A stretch of 64,000 nt of DNA from JAWSVE01 sp050789445. Lineage in GTDB: Bacteria; Pseudomonadota; Gammaproteobacteria; Pseudomonadales; Cellvibrionaceae. The stretch covers positions 1,612,001 through 1,676,000 of the forward strand of contig JAILXR010000001.1 in assembly GCA_050789445.1 (NCBI GenBank), written 5' to 3'. Positions 36,298-44,076 of this stretch are shown here, piece by piece (within the stretch, counting starts at the first letter, position 1; each line of letters begins with the position of its first letter). Position numbers and translations under genes: made by a program. The notes below the pieces were generated by a model, which saw only the letters and a list, made by a program, of their open reading frames with translations, did no database searches and had not been told where the DNA came from.

Positions 36298-36954
36298 ATG
36301 CATCCATCAATCGTCAATAGGGCTGCTTGTAAAAACTCAAAAGGTTTAAGCGTTACAGTCGAAGATAAAGAAATTAAATCTATCAAAGGCTTGATAATTT
36401 TAACTACCTTGCTTCTCTCCTTTTCATTAATTACACACAATGTAGACGCCCAACAAAATACTATTGATAAAAATTTTTTCTTACCTACCGATATGAATTT
36501 TTTCTATAGCAATGGAAACATCAATCGTTTTTTTCAGACGAACACAAATGTTTACCATCAATCATTTGGAGGAGCTAATAACTCTTTAGACGAACAGCCA
36601 AATCAGTGGCTAGCAAATTTCGCGAGGGTCCTAGATAACAACGATTTATTTATAACCGCCCAAAACCTTCGAGCGAATGATATGACATCTTCTCAACGTG
36701 GGCATAATTATCGTTGGATTCAAAAAAATGATCTTGATTCCCCTCGACAATCAAAAGCCCTTATTAGGAAAATTTTTAGTTCCGCATTAAAAGCTTATTG
36801 GAATCAATGGCGACAAAAGTCACTTCCAGAAAATTCGTTGATCCCCGATGCAGACGGAAAAGGGAAACTGCAATGGCAACAAACAGACATTGATTATCGC
36901 CTTAAAATCTCCGGGAACTATGTAAAATTAATGTTCAAAATGGAATTTCATTGA
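36298..36954 (+). CDS. Hypothetical exported or membrane-anchored protein
   Basis: A 218-residue protein I do not recognise. A polar, basic N-terminus of about 29 residues precedes a hydrophobic segment (GLIILTTLLLSFSLITH, about 30-47) ending VDAQQ. This looks like a signal peptide with a long n-region, or an anchor. The mature part is rich in Asn and aromatic residues (DMNFFYSNGNINRFFQTNTNVYHQSF, about 61-86). It contains a region with WLANFARVLDNNDLF and ends KISGNYVKLMFKMEFH, whose alternating pattern suggests beta structure. Start choice rests on the ten-base Shine-Dalgarno. The gene stands alone in AT-rich DNA with a palindrome upstream, so it is probably tightly regulated and strongly translated. 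No function is claimed. Confidence 0.72.
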   Translation: MHPSIVNRAACKNSKGLSVTVEDKEIKSIKGLIILTTLLLSFSLITHNVDAQQNTIDKNFFLPTDMNFFYSNGNINRFFQTNTNVYHQSFGGANNSLDEQPNQWLANFARVLDNNDLFITAQNLRANDMTSSQRGHNYRWIQKNDLDSPRQSKALIRKIFSSALKAYWNQWRQKSLPENSLIPDADGKGKLQWQQTDIDYRLKISGNYVKLMFKMEFH

Positions 36955-37049
36955 TTGTTATAGCTTCTCCTAAAGCTATTGATACTTAATCTATTTTATT
37001 CAAAGTCGACCCAATGCTACACTACGCACCAAATTAATAAGGTGCTTTC

Positions 37050-37568
37050 ATGGTCGACTCCATCTCAAATTCTACCGCTTCTCAAAACTCCCCCACTGAA
37101 TACAAACCAGCCAACCTTTTTAAGCGACTCGCTGCCATGGTTTATGATTTTTTATTGCTCACTGGTCTAAGTTTTGGGTATGGAGCGTTTGCTTTACTCG
37201 CACGTTACTTCTTTTTTCCGTCAACTGTAGATACCAGCGCCGTCAGTGGATTCGAATCACCAGGCATTATTTTTAAGCTTGGGTGGTTTTTCTTATTAGC
37301 GGTTTTTTTTGTTTTTTTCTGGCATCGTGGCGGACAAACATTAGGAATGAGATCTTGGAAGATACGAGTGATAAACAAGGATGGAACAAATATTTCCATA
37401 ACCCAAGGTATTATCCGTTGTTGCATCGCACCTTTATCTTTTGGCCTAGCGGGAATCGGATATCTATGGTGTTTACTTGATAAGGAAGGGCAAACCATTC
37501 ATGACAGAATTTCAAAAAGTGTAACTATTCAGTTGGACAAGGAGCCCCCAAAGAAAACAAGGTCCTAA
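37050..37568 (+). CDS. RDD family membrane protein
   Basis: A 172-residue inner-membrane protein. The RDD signature is seen near the N-terminus as NLFKRLAAMVYDFLLLTGLSF (about 27-47). A second membrane segment follows (IIFKLGWFFLLAVFFVFFWH, about 75-94), then GGQTLGMRSWKIRVINKDG and a third hydrophobic hairpin. RDD proteins are poorly understood; some act as ion or sodium antiporters. AAGGTG is spaced seven bases from the ATG. In many gammaproteobacteria an RDD gene sits next to lptF/lptG, as here, though it converges on them. Confidence 0.88.
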   Translation: MVDSISNSTASQNSPTEYKPANLFKRLAAMVYDFLLLTGLSFGYGAFALLARYFFFPSTVDTSAVSGFESPGIIFKLGWFFLLAVFFVFFWHRGGQTLGMRSWKIRVINKDGTNISITQGIIRCCIAPLSFGLAGIGYLWCLLDKEGQTIHDRISKSVTIQLDKEPPKKTRS

Positions 37569-37656
37569 ACTTTAATAGAAAAAATAACGTAGAAGATCGT
37601 TTGCTATAAAGTAAAACACCATACAATAAAATATTTATTCTAATCTAGATAGACCG

Positions 37657-38739
37657 TCAACGCCTTTGCAGCATCCAAATACCCGTCAAGCAACAAACTC
37701 CTATAGGCACAACAACGGCTAAGAGAGGAGAAAAATTGAAAACCAAACTTGAAGCAGCTAAAAAGTTTTGGCCAATATTAAAAATAATTCCCGTCAACAG
37801 CGCAATCGTTAAGCGGTAGCCCATTGTAGATTCACGCAAAGATCCAAAAATAAAAGACACACCCACCAATGCCAAGCTAATCATGACAAAAGGTTGGGAT
37901 ATCTTTTGCCAAAAAGACAACCAAAAAGGCTGGCTTTCTAACCCTTGTTGATCACGGGACTTGGCATATCGGTAAAGATTTTGAATGGAGAGGGCTTCTG
38001 TCGGCAAAACAAGATCGTTAAGTGCTTTAGGTGTTAATTCTGTATTCCAGTTTTGCCGTGAATAATTATCCTGCAACACAGTTCGGACTTTTTCTCCGTC
38101 ATCATTAACCAAATTCAGAAAAAAACTTTTTTTACCCTCTTCTAATTGCCATTTATTCTCAATGTAAGTCGCACTCTCTGCAAAACCAGTCGACTTTAAG
38201 GTCATACCTTTCTGATCTAATTGGTATTGGGTAACGCCATATAATTTTTTATTCAGGCCGTTAAAATGATAAAACGTATTGTCTTCGATATACCAAAAAC
38301 CAGATCCCGATTTCAACACACCCACATCAGATTTGGCTGAAGCTTTAACGCCTTCTGAGAGCTGTAGTGTTACAGGTGCAACATATTCCCCAACAAGAAC
38401 GCCAACAAACATTAAAAGTAATACAGGCCGCATTACAGCCCAAATTAACTTTTTCATGCTAACACCTGCCGCACGAATAACGACCAACTCATTCGCGTCG
38501 GCGTGAATACCTAAACCGATAATACATCCTAAAAAAGCAGCAAACGTTAAATTTTCATACACCATATTAGGCACTTGCCACAAAACATAAGCTACCGCTT
38601 TATTGAGTGTGTAATTGCCTTTTAAACTTTGTACTTCACCAATCATTAATGAGATAAAAAAGATAAATACGATAAAAATCAACGAACCCAGTGTCGCCAT
38701 TAAGACTGTGCCACCAATATATCGGTTCAGCTTATGCAT
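37657..38739 (-). CDS. lptG: LPS export ABC transporter permease LptG
   Basis: A 360-residue inner-membrane permease, the same length as E. coli LptG. With LptF and the ATPase LptB it extracts lipopolysaccharide from the inner membrane and passes it to LptC/LptA. Membrane helices lie at about 15-40, 60-85, 100-125 and in a C-terminal group (ISLALVGVSFIFGSLRES, GIIFNIGQNF). A periplasmic beta-jellyroll lies between. I use the ATG at 38739, which overlaps the lptF stop region by 8 bases; the longer frame begins with a GTG inside lptF. Confidence 0.93.
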   Translation of the reverse strand: MHKLNRYIGGTVLMATLGSLIFIVFIFFISLMIGEVQSLKGNYTLNKAVAYVLWQVPNMVYENLTFAAFLGCIIGLGIHADANELVVIRAAGVSMKKLIWAVMRPVLLLMFVGVLVGEYVAPVTLQLSEGVKASAKSDVGVLKSGSGFWYIEDNTFYHFNGLNKKLYGVTQYQLDQKGMTLKSTGFAESATYIENKWQLEEGKKSFFLNLVNDDGEKVRTVLQDNYSRQNWNTELTPKALNDLVLPTEALSIQNLYRYAKSRDQQGLESQPFWLSFWQKISQPFVMISLALVGVSFIFGSLRESTMGYRLTIALLTGIIFNIGQNFLAASSLVFNFSPLLAVVVPIGVCCLTGIWMLQRR

Positions 38740-39943
38740 TTTGCTTGTCTCTTCTTTCACGCTCACGTTCGGAAAAAGTACGTGAGTTCAAAAATTTCCC
38801 ATTCGGCTGACCGTTATTCCACCACATCAATACAAAACCCATACATAGATACACACCATGAATTGGCCATAACCCTATTGAGGCAGATAATTTTTTCTCT
38901 TCAATCCAACCTTTAGCTACAACCAAAAGGCCAAGATATGACATGAACAAGAAAAAAGCTGGAAGCATCTTCACAAAGCGCCCCTGCCTTGGATTTGTGT
39001 GGCTCATAGGCACTGCAATAAATGTCACGATGAGCACCATTATAGGTAGCGCTATTCGCCAATGAAGCTCAGCCTTATAAGCTTGATGATTAACATCTAA
39101 CAATCGCTTAAGCGGAAGGTTTTCTAGTCGAACTGTTCGACCATGTTCTACTTCCCTTGGTTCTAAATAATAACCATAGGTATCAAATTTTAACTCTTGA
39201 TAGTTTCGCTCACCCGGTTTACCCACATACTGATAGCCGTCATGCAACAACAAATAACGCTTAGCCGTTTTAGGGTCAACCCACTCTTCTCCTTCTTTTG
39301 CAGTAATCACAAATAGCTGGTCTTGTTCTGCTGCATTTCCCGAAATATTTTTCAGTGAATCGTCGTTAAGCAAACCAGCTTCAGATAAAGCGGAATCCCC
39401 CGTCGACATCTCGGCAATAAAAACATTATTAATTTTAGTTCGAGATTCATTAAAGCTTTGAAAATACGTCATCAATTTCCCATCAGATAACGTTTGGAAT
39501 CGGTTGGCCGCTAAGACATTTAACTCACTGCGCTGACTTTGTTCTTCAAAGATATTTTGAGTCTTTGCGAGATAATGTGGCCCGATCCAAATAGAGAGTG
39601 CGGCGACGACAATAGCCACGATAACAGCTGAAAATAACGTATGCCCTAGTATTTTCCCTTTCCCGATGCCGCCACTCGAGAGAACCACCATTTCATTGTC
39701 GACGTAAAGACGTCCAAACGCCATAAGGGCACCAAGGAAAAAGCTGACAGGAAGAATAAGCGTCAAGAATTCTGGAATCCTGTACGCTAAAACAAGGAAT
39801 AAAACACTTGGGGAAAAGTCTCCATTCCACGCCTGATCAAGATATTTTGAAAATCGACTGCCAACACTAAAAAGTACTAGTGCACCACTAATCACTAACG
39901 TGGTAGTCAGAATCTCTCGAGTTATGTATCTCAGTATAATCAC
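38732..39943 (-). CDS. lptF: LPS export ABC transporter permease LptF
   Basis: A 403-residue partner of LptG with the same fold: MIILRYITREILTTTLVISG begins the first helix, YRIPEFLTLILPVSFFLGALMAFGRLY (about 51-77) contains the coupling region, and LRIAL-type helices return at the end (WRIALPIMVLIVTFIAVPMSH). Translation starts at a GTG. The C-terminus carries a polar, charged tail (FSERERERRDKQNA) that makes the protein somewhat longer than the E. coli one. It is the first gene of a leftward pair and divergent to pepA, 182 bp away, as in many gammaproteobacteria. Confidence 0.92.
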   Translation of the reverse strand: MIILRYITREILTTTLVISGALVLFSVGSRFSKYLDQAWNGDFSPSVLFLVLAYRIPEFLTLILPVSFFLGALMAFGRLYVDNEMVVLSSGGIGKGKILGHTLFSAVIVAIVVAALSIWIGPHYLAKTQNIFEEQSQRSELNVLAANRFQTLSDGKLMTYFQSFNESRTKINNVFIAEMSTGDSALSEAGLLNDDSLKNISGNAAEQDQLFVITAKEGEEWVDPKTAKRYLLLHDGYQYVGKPGERNYQELKFDTYGYYLEPREVEHGRTVRLENLPLKRLLDVNHQAYKAELHWRIALPIMVLIVTFIAVPMSHTNPRQGRFVKMLPAFFLFMSYLGLLVVAKGWIEEKKLSASIGLWPIHGVYLCMGFVLMWWNNGQPNGKFLNSRTFSERERERRDKQNA

Positions 39944-40125
39944 AAATTTTTATGTTCTTTTTAACACGTGTATGGTTGCTCATCTTGGCAACTGACGTAC
40001 ACTATAGGTTTACGCCATATTACAAAGCAAGCCATTATAAGCGGCCCATAAAACGAATAGCCAGCTTGAACTGCTTCCTCTGTGATACAACCTTATCTTT
40101 GACCATATAACTTTAGGGATTCTTC

Positions 40126-41607
40126 ATGAAGTTTCTTGCAAGCCACTCCAATAGTTCATCTCAGAAAGCAGATTGTATTGTTGTACCTATTTTCGACGGC
40201 GGCAAATTATCTGGCGCCGCATCTGATGTCAACAAAGCAAGTAATGGAGCCATTACCGCCCTCATCAAAACTGGCGACATAACGGGAAAGGTTGGCGAGA
40301 GCATTCTTCTCCACAAAACAAACAACATTCCAACTGATAGAATCCTTCTTGTCGGTTTTGGACATCAAAAACACTGCAAAGCGTCAGAATTCCGCAAAGC
40401 TATTTTAGCCACAGCGAATGCCGTAAGAAAAACCCAAAGTAAAAACGCCTACTTATATCTATCAGACATTTCTGTCGATGAACGTGATGAAAATTGGAAA
40501 GCACAACAAACCGTACAGCTATTCTCTCAACAAGCTTATATTTTTGATTCATTAAAAAGTGAGAAAAAAACGCCGTCGCCTTTAGCCACCATCACTTTGT
40601 CTGTTGAAAAGTCACTCTTAGCCTCCACTAAAAAAGCCATAGCTACCGCTTCTGCCATTGCAGAAGGCGTTTCCCTAGCCAGAGACCTCGGCAATTTTCC
40701 GGGCAATATTTGCACTCCAACCTATTTAGCAGAAGAAGCCAAAAGAATTGCTAAAGGAAATACCAACATAACGGCAAAAATTCTCAGCGAAGCTCAAATG
40801 AAGAAATTGGGTATGGGCTCTCTACTCAGTGTTTCTGAAGGCAGTAAAGAGCCTGCTCAACTTATCGTGTTGGAATACACCGGAGCTGCCAAATCACAAA
40901 AACCAACCGTATTCGTAGGAAAAGGCATTACTTTCGACACCGGCGGTATTAGCTTAAAACCCGGTGGAGGCATGGACGAAATGAAATTCGACATGTGTGG
41001 GGCCGCTAGCGTTTTAGGTGCAATGAAAAGTATCAGTATCCTCAAACCAAAATTTAACTTTGTTGTTATCGTTGCTGCAGCCGAAAATATGCCGAGTGGA
41101 GAAGCCACAAAACCTGGCGATATTGTCACGTCAATGTCAGGTAAAACTATCGAAGTATTGAATACCGATGCCGAAGGTCGACTCGTATTATGTGATGCAC
41201 TCACATACGCTGAACGATTCAAACCTAAAGCCGTTGTGGATGTCGCCACGCTGACCGGCGCTTGTGTCGTTGCGCTTGGACAACATGCCTCGGGCCTATA
41301 CAGTAACCAACAGCCTCTAGCAGACAAGTTAGTAGCAGCCGGGGAAATCAGTGGCGATCGCGCTTGGCAAATGCCACTTTGGGATGAATACAAACCTCAG
41401 CTTGAGAGTAACTTTGCAGATCTCGCCAACATTGGCGGGCCCAAAGCAGGCAGTATTACTGCTGCTTGCTTTCTTTCTTATTTCACGGAATCTTATCCTT
41501 GGGCTCATTTGGATATCGCTGGGTCTGCTTGGCTATCTAACGCAGACAAAGGCGCAACAGGTCGTCCCGTTCCATTACTAGTGAACTACCTACTAGAAAA
41601 CGGATAA
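40126..41607 (+). CDS. pepA: Leucyl aminopeptidase (M17)
   Basis: A 493-residue cytosolic hexameric metallopeptidase that removes N-terminal residues from peptides. The C-terminal catalytic half has VGKGITFDTGGISLKPGGGMDEMKFDM (about 264-290), providing the zinc-binding Lys and Asp residues. The signature NTDAEGRLVLCDAL follows at about 345, and GDRAWQMPLWDEY further on. The N-terminal domain is more divergent. In E. coli the homologue also binds DNA in Xer recombination and carAB control; that role cannot be judged here. It heads a rightward group with holC. Confidence 0.95.
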   Translation: MKFLASHSNSSSQKADCIVVPIFDGGKLSGAASDVNKASNGAITALIKTGDITGKVGESILLHKTNNIPTDRILLVGFGHQKHCKASEFRKAILATANAVRKTQSKNAYLYLSDISVDERDENWKAQQTVQLFSQQAYIFDSLKSEKKTPSPLATITLSVEKSLLASTKKAIATASAIAEGVSLARDLGNFPGNICTPTYLAEEAKRIAKGNTNITAKILSEAQMKKLGMGSLLSVSEGSKEPAQLIVLEYTGAAKSQKPTVFVGKGITFDTGGISLKPGGGMDEMKFDMCGAASVLGAMKSISILKPKFNFVVIVAAAENMPSGEATKPGDIVTSMSGKTIEVLNTDAEGRLVLCDALTYAERFKPKAVVDVATLTGACVVALGQHASGLYSNQQPLADKLVAAGEISGDRAWQMPLWDEYKPQLESNFADLANIGGPKAGSITAACFLSYFTESYPWAHLDIAGSAWLSNADKGATGRPVPLLVNYLLENG

Positions 41608-41647
41608 GCGAAAGAAAAACGCTGGACGTCATAGAGCAGAAGAAAGC

Positions 41648-42142
41648 ATGGAAAAAGTTATTTTTTACGTTTTAAAATCGGATCAGATCGATGAGCGACA
41701 TCAATTTGTTTGTCGTTTTATCGAAAAAATGAGAAGTATTGGTAACTCGGTTTTCATCGCCACAACTAACGAAGCCCACTCGAAAGAGCTGGACGAGTTA
41801 TTGTGGACCTCTCCACCTGAATCCTTCATGCCCCATCAAATTATCGAATCATCCAATCCTGCAAATACGGATACGAATGAAGATAGTGCTTTATCCAGTG
41901 AACACACTATCATTAAAGAAGCGGTCGTCATCTGCCATACTCAAGGTTCCGCCAATGCCCCTTGCGAACAAGATGTTTATATTAATCTTCGGCCACAAAT
42001 ACCTAGTAACCATGCTAAATTGAACCGTTTAATAGAAGTCGTTGTAAAAGATAGCGAAGTGTTAAATTCTACGAGAACAAATTATAAATTTTACCAAGAG
42101 TGTGGCTATCCGCTACAATCTCATCCGGTTCAAAACTTGTAG
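41648..42142 (+). CDS. holC: DNA polymerase III chi subunit
   Basis: A 164-residue protein that links the clamp loader to single-strand-binding protein at the replication fork. The N-terminal KVIFYVLKSDQIDERHQFVCRFIEKM (about 3-28), the ELDELLWTSPPESFMPH stretch and the C-terminal YKFYQECGYPLQSH are typical. It follows pepA by 40 bp, the standard pepA-holC-valS order. A Ser/Asn/Thr-rich insert in the middle (NPANTDTNEDSALSSEH) makes it slightly longer than the E. coli chi. Confidence 0.9.
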   Translation: MEKVIFYVLKSDQIDERHQFVCRFIEKMRSIGNSVFIATTNEAHSKELDELLWTSPPESFMPHQIIESSNPANTDTNEDSALSSEHTIIKEAVVICHTQGSANAPCEQDVYINLRPQIPSNHAKLNRLIEVVVKDSEVLNSTRTNYKFYQECGYPLQSHPVQNL

Positions 42143-42231
42143 CTACAGTGATGCCTCGTGATTTTAAAACACAGGACTCCTTCGCTGCTTCTTTCACGTT
42201 TAATAACAACCAGTAGTAGGATTTTGCGGCA

Positions 42232-43881
42232 ATGTCGAAAAAGCCAATTTCTATAAAAGAAAAGCCATCTAAAAAAGCATTACTGGACGAATTAGAATCG
42301 ATAAAGCATCTACTTGATGACGAAGATAGTAATTTTGAACCTCCCCTTCTTACACAAGAAGTTACCAGTGATAACACAAAAAGAAGTTCCGTTGACGATA
42401 TTGATTTCGATAATGATCTCCCTGTACTCACTGACTCTCTCGACTTAAACGAAGAAGACATTCCAACACTTGAAGCCTCTGTCGAAGAAGAAGATATTGT
42501 TTCCAGAGCAATGAAAGCTCGATCCCAGCAAGACCTCTCTAGCCAGACCACACCAACACTCCCAAAAACGAATTCTCTTTTTGATGACGATTACGTTCCG
42601 AAAGATAGCTCTGCTAGCGAACAGTTATCTCCTGAAATGCTTGCGCTCAACGCAATACCAAAAAAGATAATAAAACCTATTGCACCAAAAGCAGAAGAGG
42701 CCACCAAATCTACCGCGTCTGTCCTTGCTGAAACAAAAATAGCAAAACCAGCACAAAAACAATTTCTCAGTTTAGAAGAAGAGTTAGAAACTCTCGCTAA
42801 AAATATTGTTAACGAAACACCGATAGAAACCACTCTCGATGAAGATCACGTTAATGAAACCTTGAAAGAATTCGATGATTACCTAGAAGACGACACTCAA
42901 TTAGGACACGACGATAACCAAGAAGACGAAAACTTACCAAACGATGGGCTTTTAACTGAAGAAATCACACTCGAAGACGCCGAGGAACAAGAAGAAATCT
43001 TTCTAGCAGATCCTTCCCAAGATGAACAATATGATGAAGCCCTATTAGCTGAAAACGATGAATCTGAACTTACATCATCTGGACTTACAGCAAAAGATAT
43101 CAACAATGATAGTGAAGAAATAATAGAAGACGCTCAAAAAGACTCAACGGACGCATCAGAAGAATCGCTTCTAGCCGCAGCGATTTTAGAGGTTACAGAC
43201 AGCATTACGGACGGAAAACTGTCTGAGCAAGTTCAAGAATCTCTCGCCAAAAATGATGCTAAAAACGAACCTGAATCAAAAGACAACCGTGAGCCTAAAG
43301 ACAGCCCTGAGCCAAGTGAAAGCCTTGAGCTAAATGACAGCCTTGAGTTAAGTGAAACCCCAAATACAAAAGAGCATCAACCAAGTCTTTTCGACTCTAG
43401 TGATAGCGTCACTCAGACTGATAAGAGCGAAGTTGACAATGACGCAATATCTAAAAAAGTAGAATCAACTAAGCCAGCAACAGAGCCTGAAGAGGCTATC
43501 AGTGCTACTCCTATAGCGAAGTCTCCATCGTCGTCTTCAAGCAGTTCAAAAATAACCGCTCAAGCAAATAGCCGAAAAACAGAAAACCCATTTTTACCCA
43601 AACATATTCGAGAACGGTTACATACCAATCGTACTCTCCAGCAAGAAATTGATGACAGTTCGGCGGCACAAGCGTCTCTAAATACCACTACCGGTGAACA
43701 GGCTTCTACTAGAGCCTACAAAAATAGCGATCACACTCAACAAGAAAAGGCCGTTTCTCCAGGATCCACACAGGAAGACAGAGTCATTGAGGAGGTCCTA
43801 GGTTCCGTCCTACCTAAGATTGAGAGCGAACTTCGACAAAAGATCAGGGAATTGATTGACCAAGAGAAATCGTCCGACTGA
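42232..43881 (+). CDS. Acidic low-complexity protein between holC and valS
   Basis: A 549-residue, strongly acidic protein without a recognised domain. A short basic N-terminus (KPISIKEKPSKKALLDELESI) leads into long Glu/Asp/Ser-rich, probably disordered stretches. These include a six-residue tandem repeat around residues 354-377. Two segments look conserved: NPFLPKHIRERLHTNR (about 458-473) and the C-terminal helix EVLGSVLPKIESELRQKIREL (about 521-541). Similar acidic proteins occupy the holC-valS gap in Pseudomonas-like genomes, so it is a real, position-conserved gene of unknown role. The many open frames on the opposite strand come from its biased codon composition. Confidence 0.75.
   Translation: MSKKPISIKEKPSKKALLDELESIKHLLDDEDSNFEPPLLTQEVTSDNTKRSSVDDIDFDNDLPVLTDSLDLNEEDIPTLEASVEEEDIVSRAMKARSQQDLSSQTTPTLPKTNSLFDDDYVPKDSSASEQLSPEMLALNAIPKKIIKPIAPKAEEATKSTASVLAETKIAKPAQKQFLSLEEELETLAKNIVNETPIETTLDEDHVNETLKEFDDYLEDDTQLGHDDNQEDENLPNDGLLTEEITLEDAEEQEEIFLADPSQDEQYDEALLAENDESELTSSGLTAKDINNDSEEIIEDAQKDSTDASEESLLAAAILEVTDSITDGKLSEQVQESLAKNDAKNEPESKDNREPKDSPEPSESLELNDSLELSETPNTKEHQPSLFDSSDSVTQTDKSEVDNDAISKKVESTKPATEPEEAISATPIAKSPSSSSSSSKITAQANSRKTENPFLPKHIRERLHTNRTLQQEIDDSSAAQASLNTTTGEQASTRAYKNSDHTQQEKAVSPGSTQEDRVIEEVLGSVLPKIESELRQKIRELIDQEKSSD
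43291..43362 (+). repeat. 18-base tandem repeat (four imperfect units) inside the acidic ORF
   Basis: Units start with GAG at 43291, 43309, 43327 and 43345. They encode EPKDSP, EPSESL, ELNDSL and ELSETP, so the period is 18 bases or six residues. Copy number may vary between strains. Confidence 0.75.
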
Positions 43882-44076
43882 TTCGGCCCAGTTTTAGGCT
43901 AGGCCCACCCCCCTTCCCCAAGGTATAATTCCGCCTTTTGGTCTTAGCGAGATCATTCTGGCCGGCTCTGCGACAGCTACACTCAGCACCAACATTTAGC
44001 CCGCCATTTTCTTTATTAAAGATGCAAATGTAATTTGTGTTAAACATTCAACTCAGTGAAAAGTAGTCGAACTTCC

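Noticed and set aside
40857..41393. Leftward 178-codon open frame
   Set aside because: It lies wholly inside pepA, which has complete M17 motifs on the other strand.
42069..42551. Leftward 160-codon open frame
   Set aside because: Its Ser-rich product is the mirror of the Glu/Asp-rich codons of the acidic gene and it covers the end of holC; typical antisense artefact.
43924..43929. TATAAT before valS as a -10 element
   Set aside because: The hexamer is perfect but no acceptable -35 lies 16-18 bases upstream, and the region is C-rich there; left unassigned.
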